Positions 48,034 to 57,922 of a stretch of 64,000 bases of DNA are shown here, piece by piece. Made by a program: the position numbers and the translations under genes. The stretch comes from Streptomyces sp. NRRL S-340 (lineage in GTDB: Bacteria > Actinomycetota > Actinomycetes > Streptomycetales > Streptomycetaceae). The stretch is taken from the NCBI RefSeq assembly GCF_000720185.1, contig NZ_JOIY01000020.1:62001-126000 (forward strand), given 5' to 3'. The notes below the pieces were generated by a model. That model made no database searches. It was not told the origin of the DNA and saw nothing but the letters and a program-made list of their open reading frames with translations. The stretch's first letter is position 1. The number at the start of each line of letters is the position of its first letter.

Positions 48034-48795
48034 TTACTTCTTCTTGCCCTGGTTCTTCACGGCCTCGATCGCTGCCGCTGCCGCGTCCGGGTCGAGGTAG
48101 GTGCCGCCCGGGGTGACGGGGCGGAAGTCCGCGTCGAGTTCGTAGGAGAGGGGGATGCCCGTGGGGATGTTGAGGCCCGCGATGTCGGCGTCGGAGATCT
48201 GGTCGAGGTGCTTGACCAGGGCGCGCAGGCTGTTGCCGTGGGCGGCGACGAGGACCGTGCGGCCGGTGAGGAGGTCGGGGACGATGCTGTCGAACCAGTA
48301 CGGCAGCATGCGGACGACGACGTCCTTCAGGCACTCCGTCCGGGGGCGCAGCTCCGGCGGGAGGGTCGCGTAGCGCGGGTCGGAGAACTGGGAGAACTCC
48401 GCGTCGCGGTCCAGCGGGGGCGGCGGGGTGTCGTAGGAGCGGCGCCAGAGCATGAACTGCTCCTCGCCGAACTCCTCCAGGGTCTGGGCCTTGTCCTTGC
48501 CCTGCAGGGCGCCGTAGTGGCGCTCGTTCAGGCGCCAGGAGCGGTGGACCGGGATCCAGTGGCGGTCGGCGGCCTCCAGGGCGAGCTGGGCCGTGCGGAT
48601 CGCGCGCTTCTGGACGGACGTGTGGACCACGTCGGGCAGCAGGCCGGCGTCCTTGAGCAGCTCACCGCCGCGGACCGCCTCCTTCTCGCCCTTCTCGTTG
48701 AGGTTGACGTCCACCCAGCCGGTGAACAGGTTCTTCGCGTTCCACTCGCTCTCGCCGTGGCGGAGGAGGATCAGCTTGTACGGTGCGTCGGCCAT
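48034..48795 (-). CDS. gpmA: 2,3-bisphosphoglycerate-dependent phosphoglycerate mutase
   Basis: 253 aa from the ATG at 48795. The RHG motif [20 protein letters not shown] has catalytic His13. [26 protein letters not shown] and [17 protein letters not shown] (second His) are all present. It interconverts 3- and 2-phosphoglycerate in glycolysis. The frame is open further upstream, but the TAGGCT box 7 nt before the ATG fixes the start. Confidence 0.96.
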   Translation of the reverse strand: MADAPYKLILLRHGESEWNAKNLFTGWVDVNLNEKGEKEAVRGGELLKDAGLLPDVVHTSVQKRAIRTAQLALEAADRHWIPVHRSWRLNERHYGALQGKDKAQTLEEFGEEQFMLWRRSYDTPPPPLDRDAEFSQFSDPRYATLPPELRPRTECLKDVVVRMLPYWFDSIVPDLLTGRTVLVAAHGNSLRALVKHLDQISDADIAGLNIPTGIPLSYELDADFRPVTPGGTYLDPDAAAAAIEAVKNQGKKK

Positions 48796-48808
48796 GCATC
48801 CGAGCCTA
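48796..48808 (-). promoter_or_regulatory. Leaderless promoter -10 box (TAGGCT) of gpmA
   Basis: TAGGCT on the minus strand (48808-48803) precedes the ATG at 48795 by 7 nt. Confidence 0.5.
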
Positions 48809-49011
48809 ATCCACGCATTCGGCGCGCCGCCCGGGCGCCCGGCAGGCGGACAGATGAACGGACGGAGGGACGCGGAGCGGGCGGCCCCGCGCCGACAGTT
48901 GACTGCTTCTGTTAATTGACTGGTTGGCCGTCCGGCTGTGCTCGTAAGTTGTGCGTACGGCAGGGCGTAAGTCGCGCTTTCCGCACCAGCCACTTACATC
49001 GGGGGTCGTCC

Positions 49012-50304
49012 ATGTCCGTCACCAGTCTCAGACGCGCCGCCCGCGAGACCGTCTCCGGGCTGCCCCGCGAGTTCTGGTGGCTGTGGACGAGCACCCTGGT
49101 CAACCGGCTCGGTGCCTTCGTGGCCACGTTCATGGCGCTGTACCTCACGCTCGATCGCGGGTACTCCGCCTCCTACGCCGGTCTCGTCGCCTCGCTGCAC
49201 GGGCTCGGCGGGGTCGTCTCCTCCCTCGGCGGCGGCGTGATGGCCGACCGGCTGGGGCGGCGGCCCACCCTGCTCGTCGCCCAGGCCTCGACGGCCGTCT
49301 TCGTCGCACTGCTCGGCTTCGTGCACGATCCGGTCGCCATCGCCGCTGTCGCCTTCCTCGTCGGCATGGCCTCCAACGCCTCGCGGCCCGCCGTGCAGGC
49401 GATGATGGCGGACATCGTGCGGCCCGAGGACCGGGTCCGGGCGTTCTCGCTGAACTACTGGGCGATCAACCTCGGTTTCGCCGTCTCCTCCATGGCCGCC
49501 GGCTTCATCGCCGAGTTCAGCTATCTCGCCGGGTTCCTCATCGAGGCCGGGATGACCATGGCCTGCGCGGTCGTCGTGTTCCTGAAGCTGCCCGAGTCCC
49601 GGCCCGCCGGTGACGCGCAGGGCGGCGGCAAGGGAGGCGCCGAGGCGTCCGTCGGGCTGACCGCCGTGCTGCGCGACCGGCGCTTCATGGGTGTGGTCGG
49701 GCTGTCCTTCCTGGTCGCGCTCGTCTTCCAGCAGGGGTCGGTCGGTCTGCCGGTGGCCATGGGCCGGGCCGGGTTCACGCCCGCCGACTACGGTGTGGCC
49801 ATCGCCGTCAACGGCATCCTCATCGTCGCCCTCCAGATCCCGGTCACCCGGTTCATCGAGCACCGGGACGCCAAGCGGCTGCTCGTCGTCTCGTCCCTGC
49901 TGGCCGGGTACGGGTTCGGGCTGACCGCCTTCGCCGGGTCGGTCGGCGTGTTCGCCCTGACGGTGTGCGTCTGGACGCTGGGCGAGATGATCAACGCCCC
50001 CACGCAGACGGGACTCGTCGTCCGCCTCTCCCCCGTGCACGGGCGCGGCCGCTACCAGGGGGTCTACTCCCTGTCCTGGTCGCTCGCCGCCCTCGTGGCC
50101 CCGCTGATGTCCGGTGCGGTCATCGACCGGCTCGGCGCGCGGTGGCTGTGGGGGATGTGCGCGGCCGTGGGCATGGTCGCCGCCGTCGGCTACGGGGCGC
50201 TGATGCGGCGCCTGCCGAAGGAGGAACCCGTCGCGTTCGCGGAGGGGGCCGTGGGTGCCGGCGCGGCTGCCGGGGAGCGGTCCTCCGAGGTCAGTACGGC
50301 GTGA
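49012..50304 (+). CDS. MFS exporter, DHA1 (12-TM) type
   Basis: 430 aa from the ATG at 49012. Helix 1 is REFWWLWTSTLVNRLGAFVATFMALYLT. Motif A is GGGVMADRLGRRPTLLVAQ, and PSNASRP-like GMASNASRPAVQAMMADIV marks the third and fourth helices. The central loop is short, with a Gly/Lys-rich insert (DAQGGGKGGAEA). An export role (drug or metabolite) is typical for the family; the substrate is unknown. No regulator is adjacent on this strand, and transcription converges on the DUF2000 gene. Confidence 0.87.
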   Translation: MSVTSLRRAARETVSGLPREFWWLWTSTLVNRLGAFVATFMALYLTLDRGYSASYAGLVASLHGLGGVVSSLGGGVMADRLGRRPTLLVAQASTAVFVALLGFVHDPVAIAAVAFLVGMASNASRPAVQAMMADIVRPEDRVRAFSLNYWAINLGFAVSSMAAGFIAEFSYLAGFLIEAGMTMACAVVVFLKLPESRPAGDAQGGGKGGAEASVGLTAVLRDRRFMGVVGLSFLVALVFQQGSVGLPVAMGRAGFTPADYGVAIAVNGILIVALQIPVTRFIEHRDAKRLLVVSSLLAGYGFGLTAFAGSVGVFALTVCVWTLGEMINAPTQTGLVVRLSPVHGRGRYQGVYSLSWSLAALVAPLMSGAVIDRLGARWLWGMCAAVGMVAAVGYGALMRRLPKEEPVAFAEGAVGAGAAAGERSSEVSTA

Positions 50305-50349
50305 GGGGCCAGGGGCCAGGGGGCGGCCGCCCGCTGCGCCCGGCCCGCC

Positions 50350-50886
50350 TCACGGGTGCATCCGCGCCCCCTTGAGCACCTTGTCGACCGCGTTGCGCGG
50401 GCCGTACACCGCCAGTCCCACCAGGTCCAGGTCGGCGGTCCGCACCGCCCGTACCGCCGCGCGGTTGTCGCGGTCGTTGCCCGTGGCGAAGAGGTCCGAG
50501 GTGAACACCGCGCGCGGCAGGGCCCGGGACAGGGTCCTGGCGTGGGCCGCCGTCAGCGTCTCCTTGGTGCCCTCGAAGACGAGCACGGGCTGGCGGAACA
50601 TCGGCTGGTAGGACACGTCGCCGGCGTCCTGGTACGGCTGCCCGATCACCTCCGGGACCGTGGTGCCGAGGCCGCTGACCAGGAAGGCGGTCACGTTCAG
50701 ACGCTGCCACGTCTCCAGGTCCTCGCGGAGCAGGACGGCGATCTTGGTGTCGAAGCGGACCGGCGCGTCCGGTTCCGGCCCGGAGGCCGGCCGGGACGTC
50801 GGCCGGGACGTCGGCTCGGAGGTGGGCTGAGAGGCGGGCTCGGGGTGCGGCCGGGAGTTCGGCTCGGGCTTCGGCTCGGAGTTCAT
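50350..50886 (-). CDS. DUF2000-family protein
   Basis: 178 aa. A low-complexity N-terminus of about 40 residues (repeated PTSxP/SEPTSRPTSRP) precedes a DUF2000 domain: DTKIAVLLREDLETWQRLNVTAFLVSGLG, then VFEGTKETLTAAHARTLSR and DLVGLAVYGPRNAVDKVLKG. The domain is small and alpha/beta (peptidyl-tRNA hydrolase-II-like fold as I recall); no activity is known. It is divergent from an AraC-type regulator 49 bp away, an arrangement I recall as common for DUF2000. Confidence 0.85.
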   Translation of the reverse strand: MNSEPKPEPNSRPHPEPASQPTSEPTSRPTSRPASGPEPDAPVRFDTKIAVLLREDLETWQRLNVTAFLVSGLGTTVPEVIGQPYQDAGDVSYQPMFRQPVLVFEGTKETLTAAHARTLSRALPRAVFTSDLFATGNDRDNRAAVRAVRTADLDLVGLAVYGPRNAVDKVLKGARMHP

Positions 50887-50923
50887 GGAGTGAGACTGCC
50901 GGGCACCCCGGCACCGGGTCTTG

Positions 50924-50935
50924 TACGTTCTTTGC
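50924..50935 (+). promoter_or_regulatory. Leaderless promoter -10 box (TACGTT)
   Basis: TACGTT at 50924-50929 is 6 nt before the GTG at 50936. Confidence 0.5.
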
Positions 50936-51763
50936 GTGGCCGCCGAACGGGCCGGACAGGCCGAAGTCTCCGCCTGGCGACCCCGGGTCCCGGGCGTCGT
51001 GGAGGTCTTCCACGCCCACTTCCCCGCGTACTCGTACCCGATGCACGTGCATGACGCCTGGACGCTGCTGATCGTCGACGACGGCGCGGTGCGCTACGAC
51101 CTGGACCGGCACGAGCACGGCACCCCGCACGACACGGTCTCCCTGCTGCCGCCGCACGTGCCGCACAACGGCTCCCCGGCGGTCCCCGGCGGCTTCCGCA
51201 AGCGGGTGGTGTACCTCGACAGCAGCCACCTGGGCGAGGAACTGATCGGGGCGGCCGTGGACGGACCGGACCTGCGCGACCCGGTACTGCGGCGGCGCGT
51301 CGGCCGGCTGCACTCCGCGCTCGGCCGCCGCGGCGACGAACTGGAGGCGGAGAGCAGGCTCGCGCTGGTCGGGGAGCGGCTGCGGGACCATCTGCTGCGC
51401 CGGGCGGCCCACCCGGCGCAGCGGCAGCGGCCGGATCCCGCGCTCGCCCGGCGGCTGCGGGAACTGCTCGACGCGCGGGTGGTGGACGGCGTCCCGCTGG
51501 AGGAGGCCGCGCGGCTGCTGCACGCCCATCCCGCGCACCTGGTACGGGCGTTCAGCGGCGCGTACGGCATCGCCCCGCACCAGTACCTGATGTCGCGCCG
51601 GGTCGGGCGGGCGCGCCGGCTGCTGCTGGACGGACTGCCGCCCGGCGAGGTGGCGCCGGTGACCGGGTTCTACGACCAGGCGCACCTCACCCGGCACTTC
51701 AAGAAGCTGGTCGGGGTCACCCCCGGGCGCTACCGGGGGCGCGGCGCGCGCCGCGCCCCATGA
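50936..51763 (+). CDS. AraC-family transcriptional regulator with cupin sensor domain
   Basis: 275 aa from the leaderless GTG at 50936 (TTG 50921 is an alternative). The N-terminal cupin-like sensing domain has FHAHFPAYSYPMHVHDAWTLLIVDDG and LLPPHVPHNG. The C-terminal two-HTH AraC domain (about 170-270) has LEEAARLLHAHPAHLVRAFSGAYGIAPHQYLMSRR and PVTGFYDQAHLTRHFKKLVGVTPGRYR. It probably controls the divergent DUF2000 gene and itself; the ligand is unknown. Confidence 0.88.
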   Translation: MAAERAGQAEVSAWRPRVPGVVEVFHAHFPAYSYPMHVHDAWTLLIVDDGAVRYDLDRHEHGTPHDTVSLLPPHVPHNGSPAVPGGFRKRVVYLDSSHLGEELIGAAVDGPDLRDPVLRRRVGRLHSALGRRGDELEAESRLALVGERLRDHLLRRAAHPAQRQRPDPALARRLRELLDARVVDGVPLEEAARLLHAHPAHLVRAFSGAYGIAPHQYLMSRRVGRARRLLLDGLPPGEVAPVTGFYDQAHLTRHFKKLVGVTPGRYRGRGARRAP

Positions 51764-51781
51764 GGCCGACCGGCCCGGTCC

Positions 51782-52291
51782 TCAGTCGGCCGGGCGCTGG
51801 ATCAGGTGCGTGAAGGCCTCCAGGTTCCGCGTCGACTCGCCGCGGGAGACCCGCCACGCGTACTCCTTGCGGATCGCGGAGGCGAAGCCCAGCTCCAGCA
51901 GGGTGTTGAAGGCGCCGTCGGCCGCCTCCAGGACCTGCCCGAGCAGCCGGTCGATCTCGTCGGCGGTGACGGAGGCGAGGGAGAGACGGGCGGTGACGTA
52001 GACGTCGCCGAGCCGGTCGACGGCGTAACTCACGCCGTACATCCGCAGGTTGCGTTCCAGGAGCCAGCGGTGGACGCCCGCCTCGTTCTCGTCGGGGTGG
52101 CGGACGACGAAGGCGTTGAGGGAGAGGGAGTGACGGCCGACCAGGAAGGAGACGGTCGTGGAGAGTTTGCGGGTGCCGGGCAGCTTGACGACGTAACTGC
52201 CGGGCTCGGGGGACTCCCACTCCAGTCCGGTGTCCTTGAAGACGGCTTCGAGAACCTGCCGGGCCTGAGCTGCCTCGTCCGTGTCACCCAT
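51782..52291 (-). CDS. YbjN-domain protein
   Basis: 169 aa. YbjN-type fold: [26 protein letters not shown], then [36 protein letters not shown] and [25 protein letters not shown]. These proteins resemble type III secretion chaperones in fold and affect stress and motility in E. coli; the actinobacterial role is unknown. The start overlaps the mshA stop by 8 nt, and pairing with mshA is conserved in Streptomyces as I recall. Confidence 0.85.
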   Translation of the reverse strand: MGDTDEAAQARQVLEAVFKDTGLEWESPEPGSYVVKLPGTRKLSTTVSFLVGRHSLSLNAFVVRHPDENEAGVHRWLLERNLRMYGVSYAVDRLGDVYVTARLSLASVTADEIDRLLGQVLEAADGAFNTLLELGFASAIRKEYAWRVSRGESTRNLEAFTHLIQRPAD

Positions 52292-53621
52292 GGTGGGAGC
52301 GTACGCGACGGCGGTGGGACTGCAGTGCTGCCGTGTACACGTCGGCGGTGGCGGCCGCCGAGGCGTCCCAGCCGAAGGACCGCGCGTGCCGGGCCGCGGC
52401 GGCGCCCATCCGGTCCGCGAGGTGCGGGTGGTCGGCGAAGTCGCCCAGTACGCGCGCGTAGGCCGCGGGGTCGTGGCCCTGCACGAGGAAGCCGGTCTCG
52501 CCGTCGCGGACGGCCACCGGCAGGCCGCCGACCGCCGCCGCGAGCACCGGTGTGCCGGCCGCCTGCGCCTCTATCGCGACCAGTCCGAAGGATTCGCTGT
52601 AGGAGGGCATGACCAGCACGGACGCGGCCCGGAACCAGTCGGCGAGCTGCTCCTGCCCCACGGGCGGGCGGAACCGTACGACGTCGGCGATGCCCAGTCG
52701 GGCCGCCAGCTTCTGCAGGCCCTCGGGCTTGGCGAGGCCGCTGCCGCTGGGGCCGCCCACTATCGGGACGACGATGCGCGAGCGCAGGTCGGGGCGCTCG
52801 CCGAGGAGCACGCCCACGGCCCTGAGCAGCACGTCGGGGGCCTTGAGGGGCTGGATGCGGCCGGCGAAGAGCGGGATCAGGGCGTCCTGCGGGAGGCCGA
52901 GGCGGGCGCGGGCGGCGGCGCGACCGTCGGCCGGGCGGAAACGGTCGAGGTTCACCCCGGGGTGGACCACGGCGACCTTGGCCGGGTCGGCGGTGTAGTG
53001 CCGTACCAGTTCCTCGGCCTCGTCGTCGGTGTTGGCGATCAGCCGGTCGGAGGCCGCGACGATCTGGGTCTCGCCGATGACCCGGGCGGCGGGCTCGGGC
53101 GTGTCGCCCTCGGCCAGGTTGGCGTTCTTGACCTTGGCCATGGTGTGCATGGCGTGCACCAGGGGCACGCCCCAGCGCTGGGCGGCGAGCCAGCCGACGT
53201 GCCCGGAGAGCCAGTAGTGCGAGTGCACCAGGTCGTAGTAGCCGGGGCGGTGACCGGCCCAGGCCTGCATCACTCCGTGGGTGAAGGCGCACAGCTGGGC
53301 CGGGAGGTCCTCCTTGGCCAGACCCTCGTAGGGGCCCGCGTCGACATGGCGGACGAGGACGCCGGGCGCGAGGTCGACGCGGGGCGGCAGGCCGCCGGCG
53401 GTGGCCCGGGTGAAGATCTCCACCTCGACGCCCTGGTCGGCCAGGCGCTGGGCCAGCTCGACGATGTAGACGTTCATGCCGCCCGCGTCGCCCGTGCCGG
53501 GCTGGTGGAGCGGCGAGGTGTGCACGGAGAGCATGGCGACGCGCCGGGGTCTGCGGGACAGCCGCAGCCGCGCCGGAGCCGGTGAAGAGCGGCGCCCGAG
53601 CCTGCCGACGTACTGGCTCAC
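52284..53621 (-). CDS. mshA: D-inositol-3-phosphate glycosyltransferase MshA (mycothiol synthesis)
   Basis: 445 aa from the GTG at 53621, with AAGGAGG about 9 nt upstream. GT-B glycosyltransferase of family GT4: [28 protein letters not shown] is the donor/acceptor loop, with [43 protein letters not shown] and [23 protein letters not shown] (EX7E). It transfers GlcNAc from UDP-GlcNAc to inositol-3-phosphate, the first step of mycothiol synthesis. Followed by ybjN. Confidence 0.95.
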   Translation of the reverse strand: MSQYVGRLGRRSSPAPARLRLSRRPRRVAMLSVHTSPLHQPGTGDAGGMNVYIVELAQRLADQGVEVEIFTRATAGGLPPRVDLAPGVLVRHVDAGPYEGLAKEDLPAQLCAFTHGVMQAWAGHRPGYYDLVHSHYWLSGHVGWLAAQRWGVPLVHAMHTMAKVKNANLAEGDTPEPAARVIGETQIVAASDRLIANTDDEAEELVRHYTADPAKVAVVHPGVNLDRFRPADGRAAARARLGLPQDALIPLFAGRIQPLKAPDVLLRAVGVLLGERPDLRSRIVVPIVGGPSGSGLAKPEGLQKLAARLGIADVVRFRPPVGQEQLADWFRAASVLVMPSYSESFGLVAIEAQAAGTPVLAAAVGGLPVAVRDGETGFLVQGHDPAAYARVLGDFADHPHLADRMGAAAARHARSFGWDASAAATADVYTAALQSHRRRVRSHHG

Positions 53622-53914
53622 GTGGCGTTCCTCCTTGCTGCGGGCATGCCGGACCCGGGACGCGGTGCGCCCTTCAGGGGGCAACGCCGTGAGCGGCGCC
53701 GCCATTTCCGCCGCCGGGCTCTTTGCTCAATCATTACCGAATATCGCTCAACCGTTCGACGGCGGGGTGCGTGCCGCGCGGGCGCTCGCCCCGGGCCCCG
53801 CCCCAGGCCCCGGCAAAGGCCCGGATCCCCGGGGAATCACCCGGTGTCCCAAGGGGAGCCTCCGCCGGGCTCCGGGGGGGGAATGCGGCGTGCGTCCGGG
53901 TCCGGGTGCCCCCA
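53622..53914. other. Divergent region between mshA and methyltransferase gene
   Basis: No gene seen. The middle (53720-53760) is the only A/T-richer part; on the mshA strand TTGAGC occurs twice 23 bp apart, flanking GATATTCGGTAATGA. It probably holds the mshA promoter. Confidence 0.4.
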
Positions 53915-53927
53915 TACCCTCGTATCC
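53915..53927 (+). promoter_or_regulatory. Leaderless promoter -10 box (TACCCT)
   Basis: TACCCT at 53915-53920 precedes the ATG at 53928 by 7 nt. Confidence 0.5.
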
Positions 53928-54776
53928 ATGACATCCCGCGCAGCGACCCGCCCGCCCTCCCGGCTCCGCCCGAGCGGCGGGAGCGCCGTGGTGGGCACGG
54001 TGACGCGCGGGACGACCCATCCCAACCGGCTGCGCCGCATGGACCGCTGGATCGCGGCCGTGCACGGCGCCGAGCTGCGCCGCGCCGCCGACCCCGTGGC
54101 CGTCGACCTCGGCTACGGCGCCGCGCCCTGGACGGCCGTCGAACTGCTCCGGCGGCTGCGCACCGCGGCTCCCCGCGCGCGCGTGGTCGGCGTCGAGATC
54201 GAACCGGCCCGGGTCGCCGCCGCGCTCCCCTACGAGCGCGAGGGCCTGGTCTTCCGGCACGGCGGCTTCGAGGTGCCCCTGCCGCAGCGCCCCCAGCTCA
54301 TCCGCGCGGCGAACGTGCTGCGGCAGTACGACGAGTCCGAAGTCGCCGGCGTGTGGGGGCGGCTGTGCGCACGGCTCGCCCCGGCGGACGGGCACACGCG
54401 CGGGGGCCTGCTCGTGGAGGGCACCTGCGACGAGATCGGCCGCCGGCACGTGTGGGTCGCCCTGGGCCCAGAAGGACCCCGGACGGTCACCTTCGCCACC
54501 CGCCTCGGCTCCCTGCACCGCCCCTCGGACCTCGCCGAACGCCTCCCGAAGGCACTCATCCACCGCAACGTACCGGGCGAGCCGGTGCACGCGTTCCTGC
54601 GCGACTTCGACCGCGCCTGGGCGGCCGCCGCGCCCTACGCCTCCTACGGGGCCCGGCAGCGCTGGATCCGCGCGGTGCGCGACCTTGCGGCCGACTGGCC
54701 GGTGACGGACGGGCCCGCTCGCTGGCGGCAGGGCGAAGTCACGGTGGCCTGGGGGGCGTTGGCACCGCGCGGCTGA
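53928..54776 (+). CDS. Class I SAM-dependent methyltransferase-like protein
   Basis: 282 aa. A Rossmann domain with VAVDLGYGAAPWTAVELLRRL (motif I, GxG as GYG) and RVVGVEIEPARVAAAL (acidic loop). The middle has FRHGGFEVPLPQRPQLIRAANVLRQYDESEV, and the C-terminus VEGTCDEIGRRHVWVALG. It is widely conserved beside mshA in Streptomyces as I recall, but the substrate is unknown. The start is set by the TACCCT leaderless box. Confidence 0.8.
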   Translation: MTSRAATRPPSRLRPSGGSAVVGTVTRGTTHPNRLRRMDRWIAAVHGAELRRAADPVAVDLGYGAAPWTAVELLRRLRTAAPRARVVGVEIEPARVAAALPYEREGLVFRHGGFEVPLPQRPQLIRAANVLRQYDESEVAGVWGRLCARLAPADGHTRGGLLVEGTCDEIGRRHVWVALGPEGPRTVTFATRLGSLHRPSDLAERLPKALIHRNVPGEPVHAFLRDFDRAWAAAAPYASYGARQRWIRAVRDLAADWPVTDGPARWRQGEVTVAWGALAPRG

Positions 54777-54942
54777 CGGGAGGGAGCGGCGGGGAACGAT
54801 CTTCGCCGACCGCACGTCCCACAGACGGGGGCCGGTGCGGGCTGAGCACCGGGGACCGGGCCCTGTCGTTTCGGGCGCAGTCGTGGCAGTATCCCCCGGA
54901 CGGGACATGTTACTGACGGTAAATCAACTTGGGGGCGGGGTT

Positions 54943-56082
54943 ATGGGACGGGGCAGGCGCAGCGTGCTCGCGGCGGCCGTGACCGTGGTCTGCGCGGTCA
55001 CCCTGCTGGGGGCGTCCGGCACGGCGTTCGCGAGCGCGGGACCCGACCGGGAACCGACGTCCCCCGGGACGAAGCCCCCCGCCTCCCCCTCCCCCTCGTC
55101 CACGCCCTCGTCCACGCCCTCGCCCTCCGTCACGGTCCCGCCGGACAAGGACCTGGAGGCGGTCCGCACCAAGCTGGACCAGCTCTACCACGACGCGTCC
55201 GTCGCCACCGACGCGTACAACGCCGCCGAGGAGCGGGCCGAGCAGCAGTCCGCCCAGGTCACCGACCTGTCCCGGAAGATCGTCGAGCAGCAGCGGAAGC
55301 TGGACGAACTGAAGGACCGCGCCGGCGCCGCCGCCCGCGCCCAGTACCGCACGGGCGGGCTGCCGCCCCAGGCCCAGCTGCTGCTCAGCAACGACCCGCA
55401 GCAGTTCCTCGACGGGGCCGGACGGCTCCTGGAGGGCGAACGGGCGACCAGCGGGCTGCTCCAGGACATGACCCACACCCAGCAGGACCTGGAGCAGTAC
55501 GCCTCCGACGCCGCCGACCGCCTGCGGAAGCTGGAGGACAACCGGAAGGCCAAGGCCACGGCGAAGAAGCGGATCCAGCAGCGGATCAAGGAGGCGGAGC
55601 AGCTCCAGGCCACGCTGGAGAAGCGGCAGCGGGAGCGGCTGGCGCAGCTGGAACGGCAGGCCGCCCAGCAGGCTCAGGCGGCGTGGCTGGACACCGGCAT
55701 CCTCAAGGAGATCAGCGGCGGCGCGACCGAGGCGGACAAGAAGGCGGTGGCGTACGCCACGGCCCAGATCGGCAAGCCGTACGAATGGGGCGCCGAGGGT
55801 CCCGGGACGTACGACTGCTCCGGTCTGACCTCGCAGGCCTGGGCGGCGGCCGGGCATCCCGTGCCCCGCACCTCCCAGGAGCAGTGGAAGCAGCTCAAGC
55901 ACGTGTCCGTGAAGGACATGCGCCCCGGCGATCTGATCATCTACTTCGGCGACGCCAGCCACGTCGCGATGTACGTCGGCGAGGGCAGGATCGTCCACGC
56001 CCCGCGCCCCGGCCGCACGGTCACGCTGGCGGGCGCGGGCACGATGCCCATCCTGGGCGTCGTACGGCCCGACGCGGACTGA
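54943..56082 (+). CDS. Secreted NlpC/P60 cell-wall hydrolase (RipA-like)
   Basis: 379 aa from the ATG at 54943; another ATG at 54907 is in frame. A signal peptide ends near AFAS-AGPD. A Pro/Ser linker follows, then a long coiled coil (about 70-255, e.g. EERAEQQSAQVTDLSRKIVEQQRKLDELKDR). The C-terminal NlpC/P60 domain has catalytic Cys in GTYDCSGLTSQAWAAAG and His in SHVAMYVGEGRIVHAP. It cleaves peptidoglycan stem peptides outside the cell. The coiled coil probably keeps it autoinhibited until a partner binds. Confidence 0.92.
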   Translation: MGRGRRSVLAAAVTVVCAVTLLGASGTAFASAGPDREPTSPGTKPPASPSPSSTPSSTPSPSVTVPPDKDLEAVRTKLDQLYHDASVATDAYNAAEERAEQQSAQVTDLSRKIVEQQRKLDELKDRAGAAARAQYRTGGLPPQAQLLLSNDPQQFLDGAGRLLEGERATSGLLQDMTHTQQDLEQYASDAADRLRKLEDNRKAKATAKKRIQQRIKEAEQLQATLEKRQRERLAQLERQAAQQAQAAWLDTGILKEISGGATEADKKAVAYATAQIGKPYEWGAEGPGTYDCSGLTSQAWAAAGHPVPRTSQEQWKQLKHVSVKDMRPGDLIIYFGDASHVAMYVGEGRIVHAPRPGRTVTLAGAGTMPILGVVRPDAD

Positions 56083-56512
56083 GAGGGGCGGCCTCCCGCG
56101 CCCCCGCGCCCGGGCACGGACCGGGGGATGGCCCACGCCCCTGCGCCCGGCACGGACCCAGGGCACGCACGCGTCTCCTCCCCCTCCCCTCCCCCGGGCG
56201 CCGCGCGGAGGACTCTCCTCCCCCTCCCGGCGCCGAACGGAGAGCCGCTCCGCCCGCCCGGTGACCTGGGCCATGTGACCCATCACACGCCCGGTCGGCG
56301 CCAAACCTGTCCTGGCGTGACCTTCGTCATTCCGGAGCGCGGGGCACGGTGCCCAACTCCGTTGCGGATCGCGGCATATGACAGTGGCCGAAGCGCGAGC
56401 GACGCGCCTCACACCATTCCCCCGCGGCGCCGACTACCGCTATGGTCCCCGTCGGTGGAACGAGGTCCCTCGTCCCGCCATGCCCTCGGGGGGAGGGAAG
56501 GAACCCGAAACG
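56083..56512. other. Intergenic region upstream of the receiver-PP2C gene
   Basis: 430 bp without a gene. The first part is C-rich (CCCTCCCC tracts). GGCGCCAAACCTGTCCTGGCG (about 56296-56316) is an imperfect inverted repeat with GGCGCCA/TGGCG arms. The frame of the downstream gene is open from 56378, but AAGGAA before the ATG at 56513 favours that start. Confidence 0.35.
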
Positions 56513-57922
56513 ATGCCCGTGCCCGTACCGCGGCAGCGAGAGACACCGGCCGCGGAGAGCGGCCAGGCGCCGACCGTGACCCACGGCGGCGGCCCCTCCG
56601 CAGCACAGGCCCCGCACGGGGAAGCCACCCGAGCCACGAAAGCCCCGGAGGAGAACGCGAAGGACACCACGGCCGAGAAGGACAACCGCGCCGCGGGCCA
56701 CCCAGCCCACGGCACGAACCTCACGCTGCTGCTGATCGAGGACGATCCCGGCGGCTCCCCGATCGTGCCCGAACTGCTCGACGCGGCCGGCAAGCCGATC
56801 CGCGTCCGCACGGCCCGCAACCTCACCGAGGCCTCGCGGCTGCTCACCGACGACGTCCACTGCATCCTGCTGGACCTCGCGCTCCCGGCCCCCGGCCGGT
56901 CCGGGGCGGGTTCCGGCGCCGGAACCGGTGCCGGACCGGCCGGTGACGACGACGAGCTGGCCGTGCTCAAGCACGTGCTGGAGCTCGCGCCCCGGCACGC
57001 CGTGCTCGCGCTGACCGCGTCCGGAGACGCCGAGCGCGGCGCCCAGGCGGTGCGCGTCGGCGCCCAGGACTACCTGCTCCGCGACGAGCTGGACGGGCCG
57101 CTGCTGAGCCGGGCCATCCGGTACGCGGTCGAGCGCAAGCGCTCCGACACGGCCGAGCGCCGGCTCGCCGAGGGCCGGCTGCGCGCGCAGGAGAACCGCC
57201 GTCTGGAGCGCGGCCTGCTGCCGACACCCCTGCTGGACGGTTCGACGCTGCGGTTCGCCGCCCGCTACCGTCCCGGACGCTCGCGCGCCCTGCTCGGCGG
57301 CGACTTCTACGATGCCGTCCGCACCCCCGACGGCACCGTGCACGCCATGATCGGCGACGTCTGCGGGCACGGCCCGGACGAGGCGGCGCTCGGCGTGGAG
57401 CTGCGCATCGCCTGGCGGGCCCTGACGCTCGCCGGGCTGTGCGGCGACGAACTGCTGAACACGCTCCAGCAGGTGCTGGAGCACGAGCGGGCCGACGACG
57501 AGATCTTCGCGACGCTGTGCACGGTGGACATCGCGCCGGACGGGCGCCGCGCGGGCCTGTGCCTGGCCGGCCATCCCTCGCCGCTGGTCATCACGCCCGG
57601 CCTGCCGGCAAGGCTGCTGCCGTACGACAACAACGGCCCCGCGCTCGGTCTGCTGCCCGGCGCCCGCTGGCCCCGGACACAGGTGGAGCTGGGCGCCGAG
57701 TGGAGCCTGATGCTCTACACCGACGGCCTGATCGAGGGCCGGACGGGCCAGGGCGGCGAACGGCTCGGCCAGGACGGCATGCTGGAACTGGTCCGCCGCC
57801 AGCTCGGCCAGGGCCTGCGCGGCGAGGACCTGCTGCGGGAGGCGGTCAACGAGGTGCGCGCGCTCAACGGCGGTGAACTCACGGACGACGTGGCGGTCGT
57901 CCTGCTCGACCGGGAGCCGTAG
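56513..57922 (+). CDS. Response-regulator receiver fused to PP2C (SpoIIE-like) phosphatase
   Basis: 469 aa. A charged disordered leader (1-65), then a receiver-like domain with LLLIEDDPGG, Asp in CILLDLALPAP and an insert rich in Gly/Ala before ALTASGDAE; LLRDELDGPLL replaces the usual KP. A coiled linker (ERRLAEGRLRAQENRRLERGLLP) leads to a PP2C domain: GGDFYDAV, VGDV-like IGDVCGHGPDEAAL, LCLAGHPSPLV, LYTDGLIEGR and DDVAVVLLDR. It probably dephosphorylates an anti-sigma antagonist. No partner genes are adjacent. Confidence 0.88.
   Translation: MPVPVPRQRETPAAESGQAPTVTHGGGPSAAQAPHGEATRATKAPEENAKDTTAEKDNRAAGHPAHGTNLTLLLIEDDPGGSPIVPELLDAAGKPIRVRTARNLTEASRLLTDDVHCILLDLALPAPGRSGAGSGAGTGAGPAGDDDELAVLKHVLELAPRHAVLALTASGDAERGAQAVRVGAQDYLLRDELDGPLLSRAIRYAVERKRSDTAERRLAEGRLRAQENRRLERGLLPTPLLDGSTLRFAARYRPGRSRALLGGDFYDAVRTPDGTVHAMIGDVCGHGPDEAALGVELRIAWRALTLAGLCGDELLNTLQQVLEHERADDEIFATLCTVDIAPDGRRAGLCLAGHPSPLVITPGLPARLLPYDNNGPALGLLPGARWPRTQVELGAEWSLMLYTDGLIEGRTGQGGERLGQDGMLELVRRQLGQGLRGEDLLREAVNEVRALNGGELTDDVAVVLLDREP

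Noticed and set aside
48916..48950. Sigma-70-type promoter (TTGACT…TAAGTT) before the MFS gene
   Set aside because: The spacer would be 23 nt, too long for a standard -35/-10 pair.
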